Assembly (NCBI GenBank): GCA_018266775.1
Contig: JAFDZS010000008.1
Span: forward strand, 434,001-498,000
DNA length: 64,000 nucleotides
DNA from: Bacteroidota bacterium
GTDB lineage: Bacteria > Bacteroidota > Bacteroidia > Chitinophagales > Chitinophagaceae
Reading direction: 5' to 3'
The position numbers were made by a program, and so were the translations under genes. Below the pieces are notes generated by a model, which ran no database searches, was not told the origin of the DNA, and worked only from the letters and a program-made list of their open reading frames with translations. Positions within the stretch are counted from its first letter, which is position 1. Every line of letters begins with the position of its first letter. This document shows, piece after piece, positions 15,667 to 24,280 of this stretch.

Positions 15667-16461
15667 TTAAATCCCGGTTGTGGCATTTAAATAAGGTTTT
15701 TTTTCAGCAACAAAAAAAAGGTCAAAGCAACTGTTTGTTGCTTCAGAAAGATAAAAATCATTCAAAGTAATTCCTGTTAACAGTACTAAATTTTCGGAAA
15801 GCACTTTTTTCTTGTTTAGCCTGTTTGCAAAATCATAAGGTATTTGCAAAAGCTGCCTTGGCAATCTGTATTGCAAATTAAAGACATCAAACCTGGTAAT
15901 TTTCCTTACGTACTCTTTATTGATATTATGAAAGTCCATCACCTTTTTGTTAGCATAAACGCCTAATTTATCTACATTATTAAATTTTTGAGATAAAATA
16001 TTATCCAGCTCATGAACAAAGTACTCTCTTACGTGCCAGGGATTTCTTGTTAAAGACATGCTCTTATTCGGTGTGGTAATAATTAGTTTTCCGGCAGGTT
16101 TCAGTACCCGGTAGATTTCATTTACAAATTCATTGTCCTCTTTTATATGTTCAATAATTTGAAATGAAATAACAAAATCAAAATAATTATCTGGAATATT
16201 TATTAATGGAGGGACATTCATTTTGATGAATTCCACATTATTTTCTGTCGGAATGTCAACTTCATTTTTATCGATTGTAATAAATTCCTGGGAATATTGG
16301 GCTATCGTTTGAATACCATATCCAGTACCGGTACCAATTTCCAGAACTTTGCCCGAAATAATTTTGGCAGCTTCCTGATAAGCAAATAGGGATCTTTGGT
16401 AAACAAAGTTATCAGATAGTTCATCTTTGGATACCCGCTCTGCCGTCTTAATGCATTTCAT
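15667..16461 (-). CDS. Class I SAM-dependent methyltransferase
   Basis: This 264-residue protein has the AdoMet-binding motif GKVLEIGTGTGYGIQTIA (about residues 37-54), an acidic residue in ITIDKNEVD, the motif IV region DFVISFQIIEHI, and YRVLKPAGKLIITTPN (about 118-133). This is the Methyltransf_11/UbiE-like pattern. The C-terminal third is rich in Lys, Asn and Phe and does not reveal the substrate. The gene is more AT-rich than the paa genes and faces paaY. No linked glycan or quinone genes are present, so the substrate stays open. It is flanked upstream by about 370 bases without a gene. Confidence 0.82.
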   Translation of the reverse strand: MKCIKTAERVSKDELSDNFVYQRSLFAYQEAAKIISGKVLEIGTGTGYGIQTIAQYSQEFITIDKNEVDIPTENNVEFIKMNVPPLINIPDNYFDFVISFQIIEHIKEDNEFVNEIYRVLKPAGKLIITTPNKSMSLTRNPWHVREYFVHELDNILSQKFNNVDKLGVYANKKVMDFHNINKEYVRKITRFDVFNLQYRLPRQLLQIPYDFANRLNKKKVLSENLVLLTGITLNDFYLSEATNSCFDLFFVAEKKPYLNATTGI

Positions 16462-16823
16462 TGTAATTATTGGATTTTAAGTTCATAAAATAACTTTCGG
16501 AGTAGTAAGCAATCAGCGCTTTATTACCCGTAACGTATTGGTTTATGCAATCACAGTTGGAGGTAATTAATGATGCCAAAAATTTATATACTTCATCATG
16601 TATTTAGTATGCCTGTAACAACAGTTATTTAATCAGGGGTTTTAAGCAGTGGTTAATTTTATCACTACTTTTCATTTTGTACAGTAATAAACCACACCAG
16701 TTAATAAAAAGGTTGGTAAATGATAATTTATTTTACAAAGAGTGAATTGTAGAATAACGAACATTCTTATGCACCTGGGGCATATTAAGGCGGTTGGTGT
16801 GAACATAAGGTTGTCCTGGTGTT
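16462..16823. other. Intergenic stretch without a recognisable gene
   Basis: AT-rich sequence upstream of the methyltransferase. No ORF worth calling, no clear promoter pair and no repeat were seen, apart from the terminator at its right end. Confidence 0.6.
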
Positions 16824-16856
16824 AAAAAAAAACCGGCAGCAATATTGCTGCCGGTT
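16824..16856 (-). terminator. Strong terminator of the small membrane-protein pair
   Basis: ACCGGCAGCAATATTGCTGC lies in a perfect 26-base palindrome (16831-16856). On the minus strand it is followed by nine T residues. It lies 24 bases past the stop of the minus-strand gene at 16880-17275. Confidence 0.85.
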
Positions 16857-16879
16857 CCTGTAATGACTAACGAAATGGG

Positions 16880-17275
16880 TTACGCTTTAAAAACGGGCGG
16901 AGTTATTACGGGTGGATTACTTCTCATTTTAGAAATCCTTCTGCCACGGAAAAATAAATAGAGGTTAAAGAACAGCATTACACCAAGGTAAATGGCAAAG
17001 CCCCCCACTTTTGTACTTAATGTTTCCAGTAAAGTTCTGCTGCTTCCCAGCTCTGTAGAAATCTCCATGATCAATAAGGCAAAGCCGAGGTTCAGCAAAT
17101 AAAACCCGGTTTCAAAAATGGTGTTGGTGGAATTGGCAATATCTGCCTTACCATGAAAAATATCCAGCATAAACACTTTACTGTTTTTAAAAAGAGTGTG
17201 CGCCACATACCAGGTTAACACTACTATTACCGGTAAATAAATGAGGTAAGCGATGAGGTTAAAATCAGTTTTCAT
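16880..17275 (-). CDS. Small integral membrane protein, paralogue of the next gene
   Basis: This 131-residue protein has about four hydrophobic segments (LIAYLIYLPVIVVLTWYVA near the N-terminus, then TGFYLLNLGFALLIMEI and GFAIYLGVMLFFNLYLFF). The C-terminus is basic and proline-rich (RRISKMRSNPPVITPP). The ATG at 17275 starts a natural membrane-protein N-terminus; a longer in-frame start would overlap the upstream gene. It shares YLIY, LF, HG and G-[FY]-YL-NLG-F/Y-A-L with the gene immediately upstream, so the two look like diverged tandem duplicates. I do not recognise a named family or function. A strong terminator follows. Confidence 0.75.
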   Translation of the reverse strand: MKTDFNLIAYLIYLPVIVVLTWYVAHTLFKNSKVFMLDIFHGKADIANSTNTIFETGFYLLNLGFALLIMEISTELGSSRTLLETLSTKVGGFAIYLGVMLFFNLYLFFRGRRISKMRSNPPVITPPVFKA

Positions 17276-17279
17276 TGTT

Positions 17280-17639
17280 TTATTTTTTATGATGAGAAAA
17301 TAATTGTTGTTGCTTTCCAAAAAGGGCAATCCATAAAATATTCAGGTAATGCATAATAGCCAAAGAGAAAACGATCCGCCCCGTCATAGTACCCACGCTG
17401 GAAACCAGTTGCGTTACTGTTGTGATAGTTTGCCAGTTGCGCAGCATTAAGGCAGCATAACCAAGGTTTACCAGGTAGTAGCCTGTTAATAATAATTTGT
17501 TGATAACACCGGTGAGTGTTTCATCGCCATGCATTGCAGATAGAATGTAAAACCTGCCGTGGTGAAATAACACCTGCCCCACTTTTATGGTGATGATGCC
17601 GGTAAGCAGCAGGTAAATAATATAAGCAGCGATGTTCAT
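17280..17639 (-). CDS. Small integral membrane protein, tandem paralogue
   Basis: This 119-residue protein has about four hydrophobic segments: AAYIIYLLLTGIITIKVG, LLLTGYYLVNLGYAALML, and a C-terminal GRIVFSLAIMHYLNILWIALFG. The segment LFHHGRFYILSAMHGDETLTG between the first two parallels LFKNSKVFMLDIFHGKAD in the next gene. The two genes are separated by only 4 bases and are surely one operon ending at the terminator at 16824-16856. They could form a heteromeric membrane complex, but this is an inference from the pairing alone. Confidence 0.75.
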   Translation of the reverse strand: MNIAAYIIYLLLTGIITIKVGQVLFHHGRFYILSAMHGDETLTGVINKLLLTGYYLVNLGYAALMLRNWQTITTVTQLVSSVGTMTGRIVFSLAIMHYLNILWIALFGKQQQLFSHHKK

Positions 17640-17726
17640 ACACTTCGTTTTAAATGATCAAAGATGTATTGACATCACAAAACTAATAAACATTTCTATA
17701 TTTTCAAACTTTTCTGAAAATATAAT

Positions 17727-18080
17727 TTAATTTGTTTTAGGTGCTGGTTGTTTCCAGATGAGGCGGGGGTGCGATTTGGTGGAATTAAAATCGGGCAGTG
17801 TACCATCTCCCCTGCCGGTAAAGCCGCCATCGGGGCGGCCGAGCAGTTTGCAGGAAGCATCGTATAGTTCATTAAACTGGTCGCAGCAGGGCAATACAAC
17901 ATAATATACTTTCTTTCCTTTGTACACATATTCCGTTATACTTTGTGGTTGCTGATCGGGGCTTAGCTTTTTCCATGCCGCAATTTTTTTATTGATACAT
18001 GCTGGTATTGGCGCAGTCTTTTTCTTTTGAAAGGCAGCACAAATAATAAAAAGGGAACCGATAATCAATAGCTTTTTCAT
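17727..18080 (-). CDS. Small secreted or lipid-exposed protein (DUF6970-like)
   Basis: This 117-residue protein starts with a hydrophobic signal (MKKLLIIGSLFIICAAF). The mature part has a compact conserved-looking pattern: ACINKKIAAWKK, VYYVVLPCCDQFNELYDASC and LLGRPDGGFTGRGDGTLPDF. The paired cysteines and the PDGG-TG-GDG motif recall the small Bacteroidota family I remember as DUF6970; the number should be checked. The ATG at 18080 is chosen for the signal peptide; the longer frame would overlap the obg start. It is divergent from obg, with about 90 bases between the start codons. Confidence 0.7.
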   Translation of the reverse strand: MKKLLIIGSLFIICAAFQKKKTAPIPACINKKIAAWKKLSPDQQPQSITEYVYKGKKVYYVVLPCCDQFNELYDASCKLLGRPDGGFTGRGDGTLPDFNSTKSHPRLIWKQPAPKTN

Positions 18081-18169
18081 ACTGGTACTTTTATAATGAT
18101 AAATGTAAGTATCATTTATCATTGGCAGAATAGTGTTAATCCTTATTTTTTCCTCACCTTTGCAGCACA

Positions 18170-19180
18170 ATGGAAAAATCAAATTTTGTAGACCAGATCA
18201 GGGTGTTTTGCCGCAGCGGGCATGGTGGCGCCGGAAGTAAGCATTTTTTACGTAATAAACTTACAGCATTTGGTGGGCCCGATGGTGGCGATGGTGGCCG
18301 TGGTGCACACATTATTTTAAAAGGCAACAGCCAGTTGTGGACCTTATTGCATTTACGTTATTTTAAAAATATACTGGCAGAAAACGGAGAAAACGGCAGC
18401 AGGAACAACAGCACCGGCCGTTTTGGTAAAGACATTATTATTGAAGTGCCACTGGGCACTATTGCCCGTGATGAAGAGAGCGATGAAGTGATTGCTGAAA
18501 TACTGGAAGACGGACAGGAGATCATTATGATGCGGGGCGGCCGTGGTGGATTAGGCAACAGTAATTTTAAAACTGCCACTAACCAGGCGCCTGATTATGC
18601 ACAACCTGGTGAAGCTGGCGAAGAAGGCTGGAAAATTCTGGAGTTGAAAGTATTGGCAGATGTGGGTCTTGTAGGTTTTCCCAATGCAGGCAAATCCACT
18701 TTGCTCAGCAGCATCACTGCTGCTAAACCCAAAATTGCAGATTATGCTTTCACCACGTTAACGCCACAATTAGGCATGGTGGAATACCGCGACAGTAAAA
18801 GTTTTTGCATTGCCGATTTACCCGGTATTATTGAAGGCGCTGCAGAAGGTAAAGGCCTTGGTCATCGTTTCCTCAGGCATATTGAACGCAACTCAATTCT
18901 ATTGTTTCTCATTCCTGCAGACAGTAACGATCATAAAAAGGAATTTGAAGTATTACTGAATGAACTGGAAGAATATAATCCTGAAATGCTGCAAAAAGAT
19001 TTTGTGATTGCGATTAGTAAATCAGACATGCTGGATGAAGAACTAAAAACCGCTATCGAAAAAGAATTACCCCCACAGATTCCGCACGTATTTATTTCTT
19101 CTGTAACCGGGCAGGGTTTAACTGAATTGAAAGACCTGTTATGGAAAACATTGAATACAACTGATGGAACACAGGCATAA
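18170..19180 (+). CDS. obg: Obg/CgtA GTPase
   Basis: This 336-residue GTPase takes part in late 50S ribosome assembly and stress responses. The glycine-rich Obg fold occupies residues about 1-160 ([32 protein letters not shown]). The G domain follows with G1 [10 protein letters not shown] near residue 169, DLPGIIEGA (G3) and SKSDM (G4). The C-terminal OCT extension of some Obg proteins is absent, as in many Bacteroidota. It is a single gene with no obvious terminator downstream. Confidence 0.95.
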   Translation: MEKSNFVDQIRVFCRSGHGGAGSKHFLRNKLTAFGGPDGGDGGRGAHIILKGNSQLWTLLHLRYFKNILAENGENGSRNNSTGRFGKDIIIEVPLGTIARDEESDEVIAEILEDGQEIIMMRGGRGGLGNSNFKTATNQAPDYAQPGEAGEEGWKILELKVLADVGLVGFPNAGKSTLLSSITAAKPKIADYAFTTLTPQLGMVEYRDSKSFCIADLPGIIEGAAEGKGLGHRFLRHIERNSILLFLIPADSNDHKKEFEVLLNELEEYNPEMLQKDFVIAISKSDMLDEELKTAIEKELPPQIPHVFISSVTGQGLTELKDLLWKTLNTTDGTQA

Positions 19181-19318
19181 TGGAGCACTTGACAGAACGC
19201 TGATGACACGGATGAAGCGGAGAATCGCTGATCATCTTTTTACAAAATGAAGGAGATAAGAACAGCTTATTGCAAAGCAAAATTTGTTTAGCTATCTTAA
19301 CAGCATAAATCTTATGCT

Positions 19319-21709
19319 ATGTCATCCATACTACGATTGTTCTGGAATATTTTCAATCCACTATGGTCTCTGCTGCAATGGATCTGGAAATACATTCAAA
19401 AGCCATTGCTGCGCTTAACAGCATTTCTCCGCATTACCTGGTATTTATTTCCCGCCATATTATTTCTCATTATTACGTGGGCCTGCTTCTGGCAAATTGC
19501 ACAGGGCAAAGATGTGTTGATTGATATGCTGGAGAAGAAATATACAGGCGGTATAGTTTTGCTTGCAGTGTTATTTTTCACATTAGTATCGTGGTACAGC
19601 AGCCGGGTACTTATGTACCGTAAAAAAGAATGGTTGCAGCAAAACGAAACCCTCGCCACACATCTGCCAAGGCTGATTGGTTTTTTGGGTTTCAGTTTTA
19701 TCTGGATCGCCTTGTTATCACTTCCTGAAGATGCCTGTTTGTCTGTTTCCATACCCGGTTGGGCAAACTGGGCTTTATTGGGTGCCTCTTTAGTATGGTA
19801 CCTGTTGTTATACCGTTTATTCAGGAAACTGCGTGATGGTAAGTGGCGCATCTTTAAAAATATGGCCGGGGATTCGCAGGCATTACTGGATGAAAAAGAA
19901 AAAGAGGAGAAAAAGCGGTTTAATACCATCTACATCATAACAGGAAGCATTACACTGCTTTTATTTATTCTGAATACGCTGATCCGCAATGCCTGGCTTA
20001 CCTGGTGCAGTATTTTTTTATTACAGATCGTTTTTGTTTTTATTGTTGTGATCCGCAGGGGCAGAATGCCTTTAAAAACCGGCAAAGCAGACAGTTTTGA
20101 AATGCCGCTCGATCACGCCACCATACAGGATTGGCAGCAGGCAGAAGCCGCCAAAGGCAATCATTTCAGCATTGGGGTATGGGAAAGGGTTTTGTATAAT
20201 GCCAATATTCCCCAAAAAGAAAAATGGTTTTTTGTTACTTATAACATTATCACAGCATTGTCTTTGATTGTTTACTTTACCACCATTTTCAGTTATTCAT
20301 TTTCGGTTTTATTGGGCAGTTTTGCTACGGTATTAATATCGTTTGGTGTATTAGTGGGCTTTTTCTGTATCGTAACTTTTGCATCGGTAGTATTGAAAGT
20401 AAATTTTCACATGGTACTCTGGATACTCATCATCATTCTTGGAAAAATATTTGAACCACACTGGGCCAAACTGGTGGATGCTAAAGACCCTGGCAGCAAG
20501 GTTTTTGATGCAAGGCCAACGTTATACACTTATTTTGATAAATGGGTAAACATGCGCCAGGCAGACATTGAAAAAGATACTGCTTACCCCGTATTTTTTG
20601 TACTGGCAGATGGTGGTGCATCCCGCAGCGGTTACTGGACGGCTTCCGTGCTTAGCCAACTGGAAGACAGTACCCATGGGAAATTTTCCAATCATTTGTT
20701 TTGCCTGTCTGGTGCATCGGGCGGCAGTGTGGGCAACGGAACATTTCTTGCATTATTAAAATACCGCGATGCACTTGCCAAAGCCCATCAAAGCTTTACA
20801 AAAGGGGCGCAGGAATTTTTACGGTCAGATTTTTTAACGTACACGGTTGCACGAACTTTGGGCCCGGATGTATTCAGGCCCATCTTTCCTTTGCCTTTTG
20901 TTAATGACAGGGCAGCAGCACTGGAAGATGCCATGCAGCATGCTGAAACGTCCTTCCTGCAGGGCAAGTTCAATACCATGATGTCTGATATGATTCCTTT
21001 CACAACAGGCAATGAGCAACTGCCCATGATCTGCATCAACACCACCCGCATGCAGGATGGCCGGCCTTCTGTAATCAGCACCATCAAACTCGATAGTGGT
21101 TCTTTCAACAAACGAAGAGATATCTTAACCCATCTTGATAAGGGCAAAGATATGAAACTGAGTACTGCAGTGGTAATGGGAGCACGGTTCCCTTACCTGA
21201 GCCCCGCAGGAAGAATTGATAACAGTTATTATGTAGATGGTGGTTATTTTGACAATTCCGGGGCTGGCATTGTCAACGAAATGCTCATGGCCATCAATGA
21301 TTATATTACCGGCAGTATTGCCACAAGGCCCTGGCTGGCACATGTAAAATTTTATGTTATTCATGCACAAAATGGCTGGAGTGGTGGGGAGGATATTTCT
21401 AAAGTGCATCCAATAGTAAATGATCTTGCTGCGCCCATATTAACACTGGTGGGTGCCTATGGCACACAAACTTCTGTTAACGACTGGCGGCTGATCAAAT
21501 ACATGGAAGCGATACATAAAGATTCCAGCGATGAGGGATATATACCCGTAAACCTGTACAGTCCATTAACCGACAGTACTAAAACCAACGCCGCCTTCCC
21601 GATGAATTGGGTAATATCGGAATATTACATCAGGAAAATGGATACACAATTGGGAAATGTTGATATGAAAAGATTGTATACGTGGCTGCACCGCAGAATG
21701 CAGTGGTAA
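19319..21709 (+). CDS. Membrane-anchored patatin-like phospholipase
   Basis: This 796-residue protein has an N-terminal half with several membrane segments (for example TWYLFPAILFLIITWACFW, ALLGASLVWYLLLYRLF, ITALSLIVYFTTIFSYSF, VLVGFFCIVTFASVVL) and a C-terminal patatin domain. The serine-hydrolase motif is LSGASGGSVGNG at about residue 464 and the catalytic Asp lies in YYVDGGYFDNSG at about residue 638. The expected reaction is acyl-ester hydrolysis of lipids at the membrane. A second protein of the same build lies at 40413-42629. It does not look like an outer-membrane PlpD-type protein: there is no signal peptide or barrel. Confidence 0.82.
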   Translation: MSSILRLFWNIFNPLWSLLQWIWKYIQKPLLRLTAFLRITWYLFPAILFLIITWACFWQIAQGKDVLIDMLEKKYTGGIVLLAVLFFTLVSWYSSRVLMYRKKEWLQQNETLATHLPRLIGFLGFSFIWIALLSLPEDACLSVSIPGWANWALLGASLVWYLLLYRLFRKLRDGKWRIFKNMAGDSQALLDEKEKEEKKRFNTIYIITGSITLLLFILNTLIRNAWLTWCSIFLLQIVFVFIVVIRRGRMPLKTGKADSFEMPLDHATIQDWQQAEAAKGNHFSIGVWERVLYNANIPQKEKWFFVTYNIITALSLIVYFTTIFSYSFSVLLGSFATVLISFGVLVGFFCIVTFASVVLKVNFHMVLWILIIILGKIFEPHWAKLVDAKDPGSKVFDARPTLYTYFDKWVNMRQADIEKDTAYPVFFVLADGGASRSGYWTASVLSQLEDSTHGKFSNHLFCLSGASGGSVGNGTFLALLKYRDALAKAHQSFTKGAQEFLRSDFLTYTVARTLGPDVFRPIFPLPFVNDRAAALEDAMQHAETSFLQGKFNTMMSDMIPFTTGNEQLPMICINTTRMQDGRPSVISTIKLDSGSFNKRRDILTHLDKGKDMKLSTAVVMGARFPYLSPAGRIDNSYYVDGGYFDNSGAGIVNEMLMAINDYITGSIATRPWLAHVKFYVIHAQNGWSGGEDISKVHPIVNDLAAPILTLVGAYGTQTSVNDWRLIKYMEAIHKDSSDEGYIPVNLYSPLTDSTKTNAAFPMNWVISEYYIRKMDTQLGNVDMKRLYTWLHRRMQW

Positions 21710-21783
21710 ATACGCTCAAAATACCCGGTGCACGGTATAGCAGTTATTGAAAAATTTTTGTTCTTTGTATAAAATTAAGCAAG

Positions 21784-22566
21784 ATGAAAAAGTTACTATC
21801 ATCAGTATTGATGCTTTTTATTGCATTATCATTGAATGCACAAAGCCGAACGCTTAAAAAAGTAATGGCGATCAGGATGCCGGGAGATTTGGGAAGAAAT
21901 GGTGCCAGCCTCGTCTACCATCCGGTATGGAAAAAGTATGTTGCGGCAATGGCCGGTAATTCCACTTATCCATTGGTATCGTTTGACCTGAAAGGAAAGC
22001 CCGTTTCTGATACCAGTTTTGAAGCCGGCTTTGATGTACGCGGCATGTGGTACAACAGTAAAATCAAAACTATACAGGCCAATGGGTATAACGATTTTGG
22101 CTGGACCAATTTTAAATTCGACAGTCATGGTAACCCGGTTTCGAATGAATTGTTTTTAGCAGGCCAAAACCAGCCGGATCCACAAAGTGTAGGATTGTTT
22201 AACGATAAGCTGCAGCGGGTTTATTTTTTAAAAGATATTTCCATTGTGGAATATAATATGAACGGCGACACGGTTAAAACGTACCAGTTATATCCAAAAA
22301 TTGTTGGTGATGATAATATGGGTGATGGTTTACCGGAAGAATACAATAAAACACCCATTTACACAGGCATTCCTAAAGGAGAAATTGGGTTACTCAATAA
22401 TGTTTACAGGCAGATTGAATTGTTTAACCTGGCTACGGGTAAACCAACAGTTACCTGGAAACTGCCTGAAGATGCACCCTGGAATGATAATTTTAATTTT
22501 GCTTACGCCAATGGTATTGTTTGGCTGTTTGATAAAGATTTAAGAACTTGGTATGGTTATAAATAA
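21784..22566 (+). CDS. Secreted protein of unknown function, propeller-like
   Basis: This 260-residue protein has a signal peptide (MKKLLSSVLMLFIALSLNAQ). The mature part has repeating strand-rich units such as GASLVYHPVWKKYVAAMAGN, PLVSFDLKGKPVSDTSFEAG, GMWYNSKIKTIQANGYND and IVEYNMNGDTVKTYQLYPK, which suggest a small beta-propeller. I do not recognise a named family and see no catalytic motif. It is a single gene between the patatin and CPBP-like genes and is followed by its own terminator at 22589-22618. Confidence 0.7.
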   Translation: MKKLLSSVLMLFIALSLNAQSRTLKKVMAIRMPGDLGRNGASLVYHPVWKKYVAAMAGNSTYPLVSFDLKGKPVSDTSFEAGFDVRGMWYNSKIKTIQANGYNDFGWTNFKFDSHGNPVSNELFLAGQNQPDPQSVGLFNDKLQRVYFLKDISIVEYNMNGDTVKTYQLYPKIVGDDNMGDGLPEEYNKTPIYTGIPKGEIGLLNNVYRQIELFNLATGKPTVTWKLPEDAPWNDNFNFAYANGIVWLFDKDLRTWYGYK

Positions 22567-22588
22567 ACCTGTTCTTTAAAAATACAAT

Positions 22589-22618
22589 ATCCCTGTTGAG
22601 CAATCTGCAGGGATTTTT
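22589..22618 (+). terminator. Terminator of the propeller-like gene
   Basis: ATCCCTG (22589-22595) pairs with CAGGGAT (22608-22614) and a T run follows. The structure overlaps the first in-frame start (TTG at 22596) of the next gene, which argues that this gene starts further on. Confidence 0.7.
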
Positions 22619-22634
22619 CTTACCTAACCTTGTC

Positions 22635-23564
22635 TTGAAGCAAATCTTTTCATACATCAGCACCTTCCGCAAAGAAGGTTATAACGGCTTATATTTTTTA
22701 TTCATCATAGTGATGCTGGCTGTGCTCATTTACTTCAACTACGGGCACCAGCTAACCCCAAAAATAGATCAGTACAAAAGCAACTTTGTTACAGGATGGA
22801 TTTTGTATTACCTGTTATATCTTATTCCATTTGCACTGGGGTTTTTATTACAGCGGCCATTTTTTAAAACGGGTACATACTGGCGCAACCGGTGGTTTTG
22901 GATCATCCTGCTTTCAGCGCCGGCCATTTTTGCATTCAGGGTCAATTTTTCTTTAGGGCAGACAATAATACCTGCATCGTGGGGTGAAGATGATATTGTT
23001 TTTGGCAGCAACTGTTTAAACCTGCTGGTAAGGGCTGTTGTAATCATTGCAGCAGTGTGGATCATCTGGCTGGTTAAAGACAGGAAGACACAGCCATTTT
23101 ATGGTACACAAAAAAGCGGCCCCCCTGCTCCTTACCTGCTGATGATTTTGATTATGCTGCCGCTTATTATTATTGCTGCAACACAAAAAGATTTTTTACA
23201 CATGTATCCAAGGGTAAAATTCCTGTTGCATACAGCTGAACCCCAGCCATCATACCGATATTGGATATACGAAATTTGTTATGGTTTTGACTTTGTGAGT
23301 ATTGAACTTTTTTTTCGCGGATTTTTAGTGTTGTCGTTATTACGCATCTGCGGTACGCAATGTATTGTACCCATGGCTTGTTTTTATTGCAGTATACACC
23401 TGGGCAAACCTGCGGGTGAGGCAGTCAGCAGTTTCTGGGGTGGCTTATTGCTGGGCATTGTCAGTTATCATACCCGAAGTATTCGTGGTGGCCTGGTTGT
23501 GCACCTGGGTATTGCCTGGTTAATGGAAATATGCGGCTGGCTGGCTCTTTTATTTACAAAATAG
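22635..23564 (+). CDS. CPBP-type intramembrane protease-like protein
   Basis: This protein of about 310 residues has roughly eight membrane segments. Its C-terminal half shows a CPBP/Rce1 layout: SIELFFRGFLVLSLL (motif 1), CFYCSIHLGKPAGEA (motif 2, with His) and GGLVVHLGIAWLME (motif 3, with His). The usual Glu-Glu of motif 1 is Ile-Glu here, so the first Glu is missing; activity is therefore uncertain. No ATG occurs before the first membrane segment. I chose the TTG at 22635 (giving MKQIFSYIS), because the TTG at 22596 lies inside the preceding terminator. The next gene also uses TTG. Confidence 0.65.
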   Translation: MKQIFSYISTFRKEGYNGLYFLFIIVMLAVLIYFNYGHQLTPKIDQYKSNFVTGWILYYLLYLIPFALGFLLQRPFFKTGTYWRNRWFWIILLSAPAIFAFRVNFSLGQTIIPASWGEDDIVFGSNCLNLLVRAVVIIAAVWIIWLVKDRKTQPFYGTQKSGPPAPYLLMILIMLPLIIIAATQKDFLHMYPRVKFLLHTAEPQPSYRYWIYEICYGFDFVSIELFFRGFLVLSLLRICGTQCIVPMACFYCSIHLGKPAGEAVSSFWGGLLLGIVSYHTRSIRGGLVVHLGIAWLMEICGWLALLFTK

Positions 23565-23687
23565 TTACCTGTACCACCGGGCAGCCCGGGTAACGGAAAA
23601 CGTATCTTATCAGAGAACATTTATTTTATTATTACAGAAAACATTTACGCTTGCAAAAGCAGCAGGCATTGATTAATTTTACCCAAG

Positions 23688-24221
23688 TTGAAAACGATCA
23701 TCAATATATCGCTGTTCTTCTTCATTACCACGCTGCTCTGTTCCTGCCCCTATAGTTCTCCCTACCAGTTAGATGAAACGCCTGATATTTATATAGAAGA
23801 TGCCATGCTGGGCAGCTGGAGTACTACTGTAAAGAAACCAACCAGCGGGAAAGAAGAATTGGTTACGATGACACTTTCGAAGAGAACAGATACGGAATAT
23901 AACATTGCATTTACGGGCAACCTGGGGGAATTAAAACCTTTTCAATTAGTGGTACATGATTCAGTTACCGGTACGGCTTTTATGAGTACGGTGGTGGGCA
24001 AACAGTTTTTGAATATCAATATTAAAGGGCTGAATTATATTGCCGAACTGAAGTACAATGGTACCACTTTGTCATTATTGCCGCTGGTGGAACACTTCAC
24101 TGCTAAACTGGTACAAAACAACAGTGAATTGCGCCATTGCGTGGAACTGCATTATAAAACCCGTGTTAATGCGTTATATGATGATGACTTTTGTTTGAAG
24201 GATATGGTGAAGGTGCGGTAG
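23688..24221 (+). CDS. Putative lipoprotein of unknown function
   Basis: This 177-residue protein starts at a TTG (MKTIINISLFFFITTLLCSCPYS), which gives a clean lipoprotein signal with the lipobox Cys near residue 18 or 20. The mature part (GSWSTTVKKPTSGKEELVTMTLSKR, then LNYIAELKYNGTTLSLLPL) looks like a single beta-rich domain. I do not recognise a family. The stop TAG (24219-24221) falls inside the first arm of a large palindromic element, so the end of the gene is set by repeat sequence. Confidence 0.65.
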   Translation: MKTIINISLFFFITTLLCSCPYSSPYQLDETPDIYIEDAMLGSWSTTVKKPTSGKEELVTMTLSKRTDTEYNIAFTGNLGELKPFQLVVHDSVTGTAFMSTVVGKQFLNINIKGLNYIAELKYNGTTLSLLPLVEHFTAKLVQNNSELRHCVELHYKTRVNALYDDDFCLKDMVKVR

Positions 24222-24280
24222 GAGCACGCCTGCGGCGTGTTCTTTTCTACACCCTGAACACGCCGCAGGCGTGTTCCTAC
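24218..24280. repeat. Large REP-like palindrome between convergent genes
   Basis: The arms 24218-24242 and 24256-24280 are inverted repeats with one mismatch. Each starts GTAGGA[AG]CACGCC and holds its own hairpin, CACGCC-TGC-GGCGTG. The TAG of the terminal GTAGGA on each side is the stop codon of the adjacent gene (24219-24221 plus, 24277-24279 minus). It may also act as a bidirectional terminator. Confidence 0.8.

Noticed and set aside
19190..19245. Possible member of the GCTGAT/GGATGA-type intergenic repeats
   Set aside because: Only a loose match to a remembered Bacteroidota spacer motif; no second copy was found in the window.
19396..19929. Minus-strand frame of 177 codons opposite the first patatin gene
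   Set aside because: It is antisense to membrane-helix codons of the patatin and has no domain or start context.
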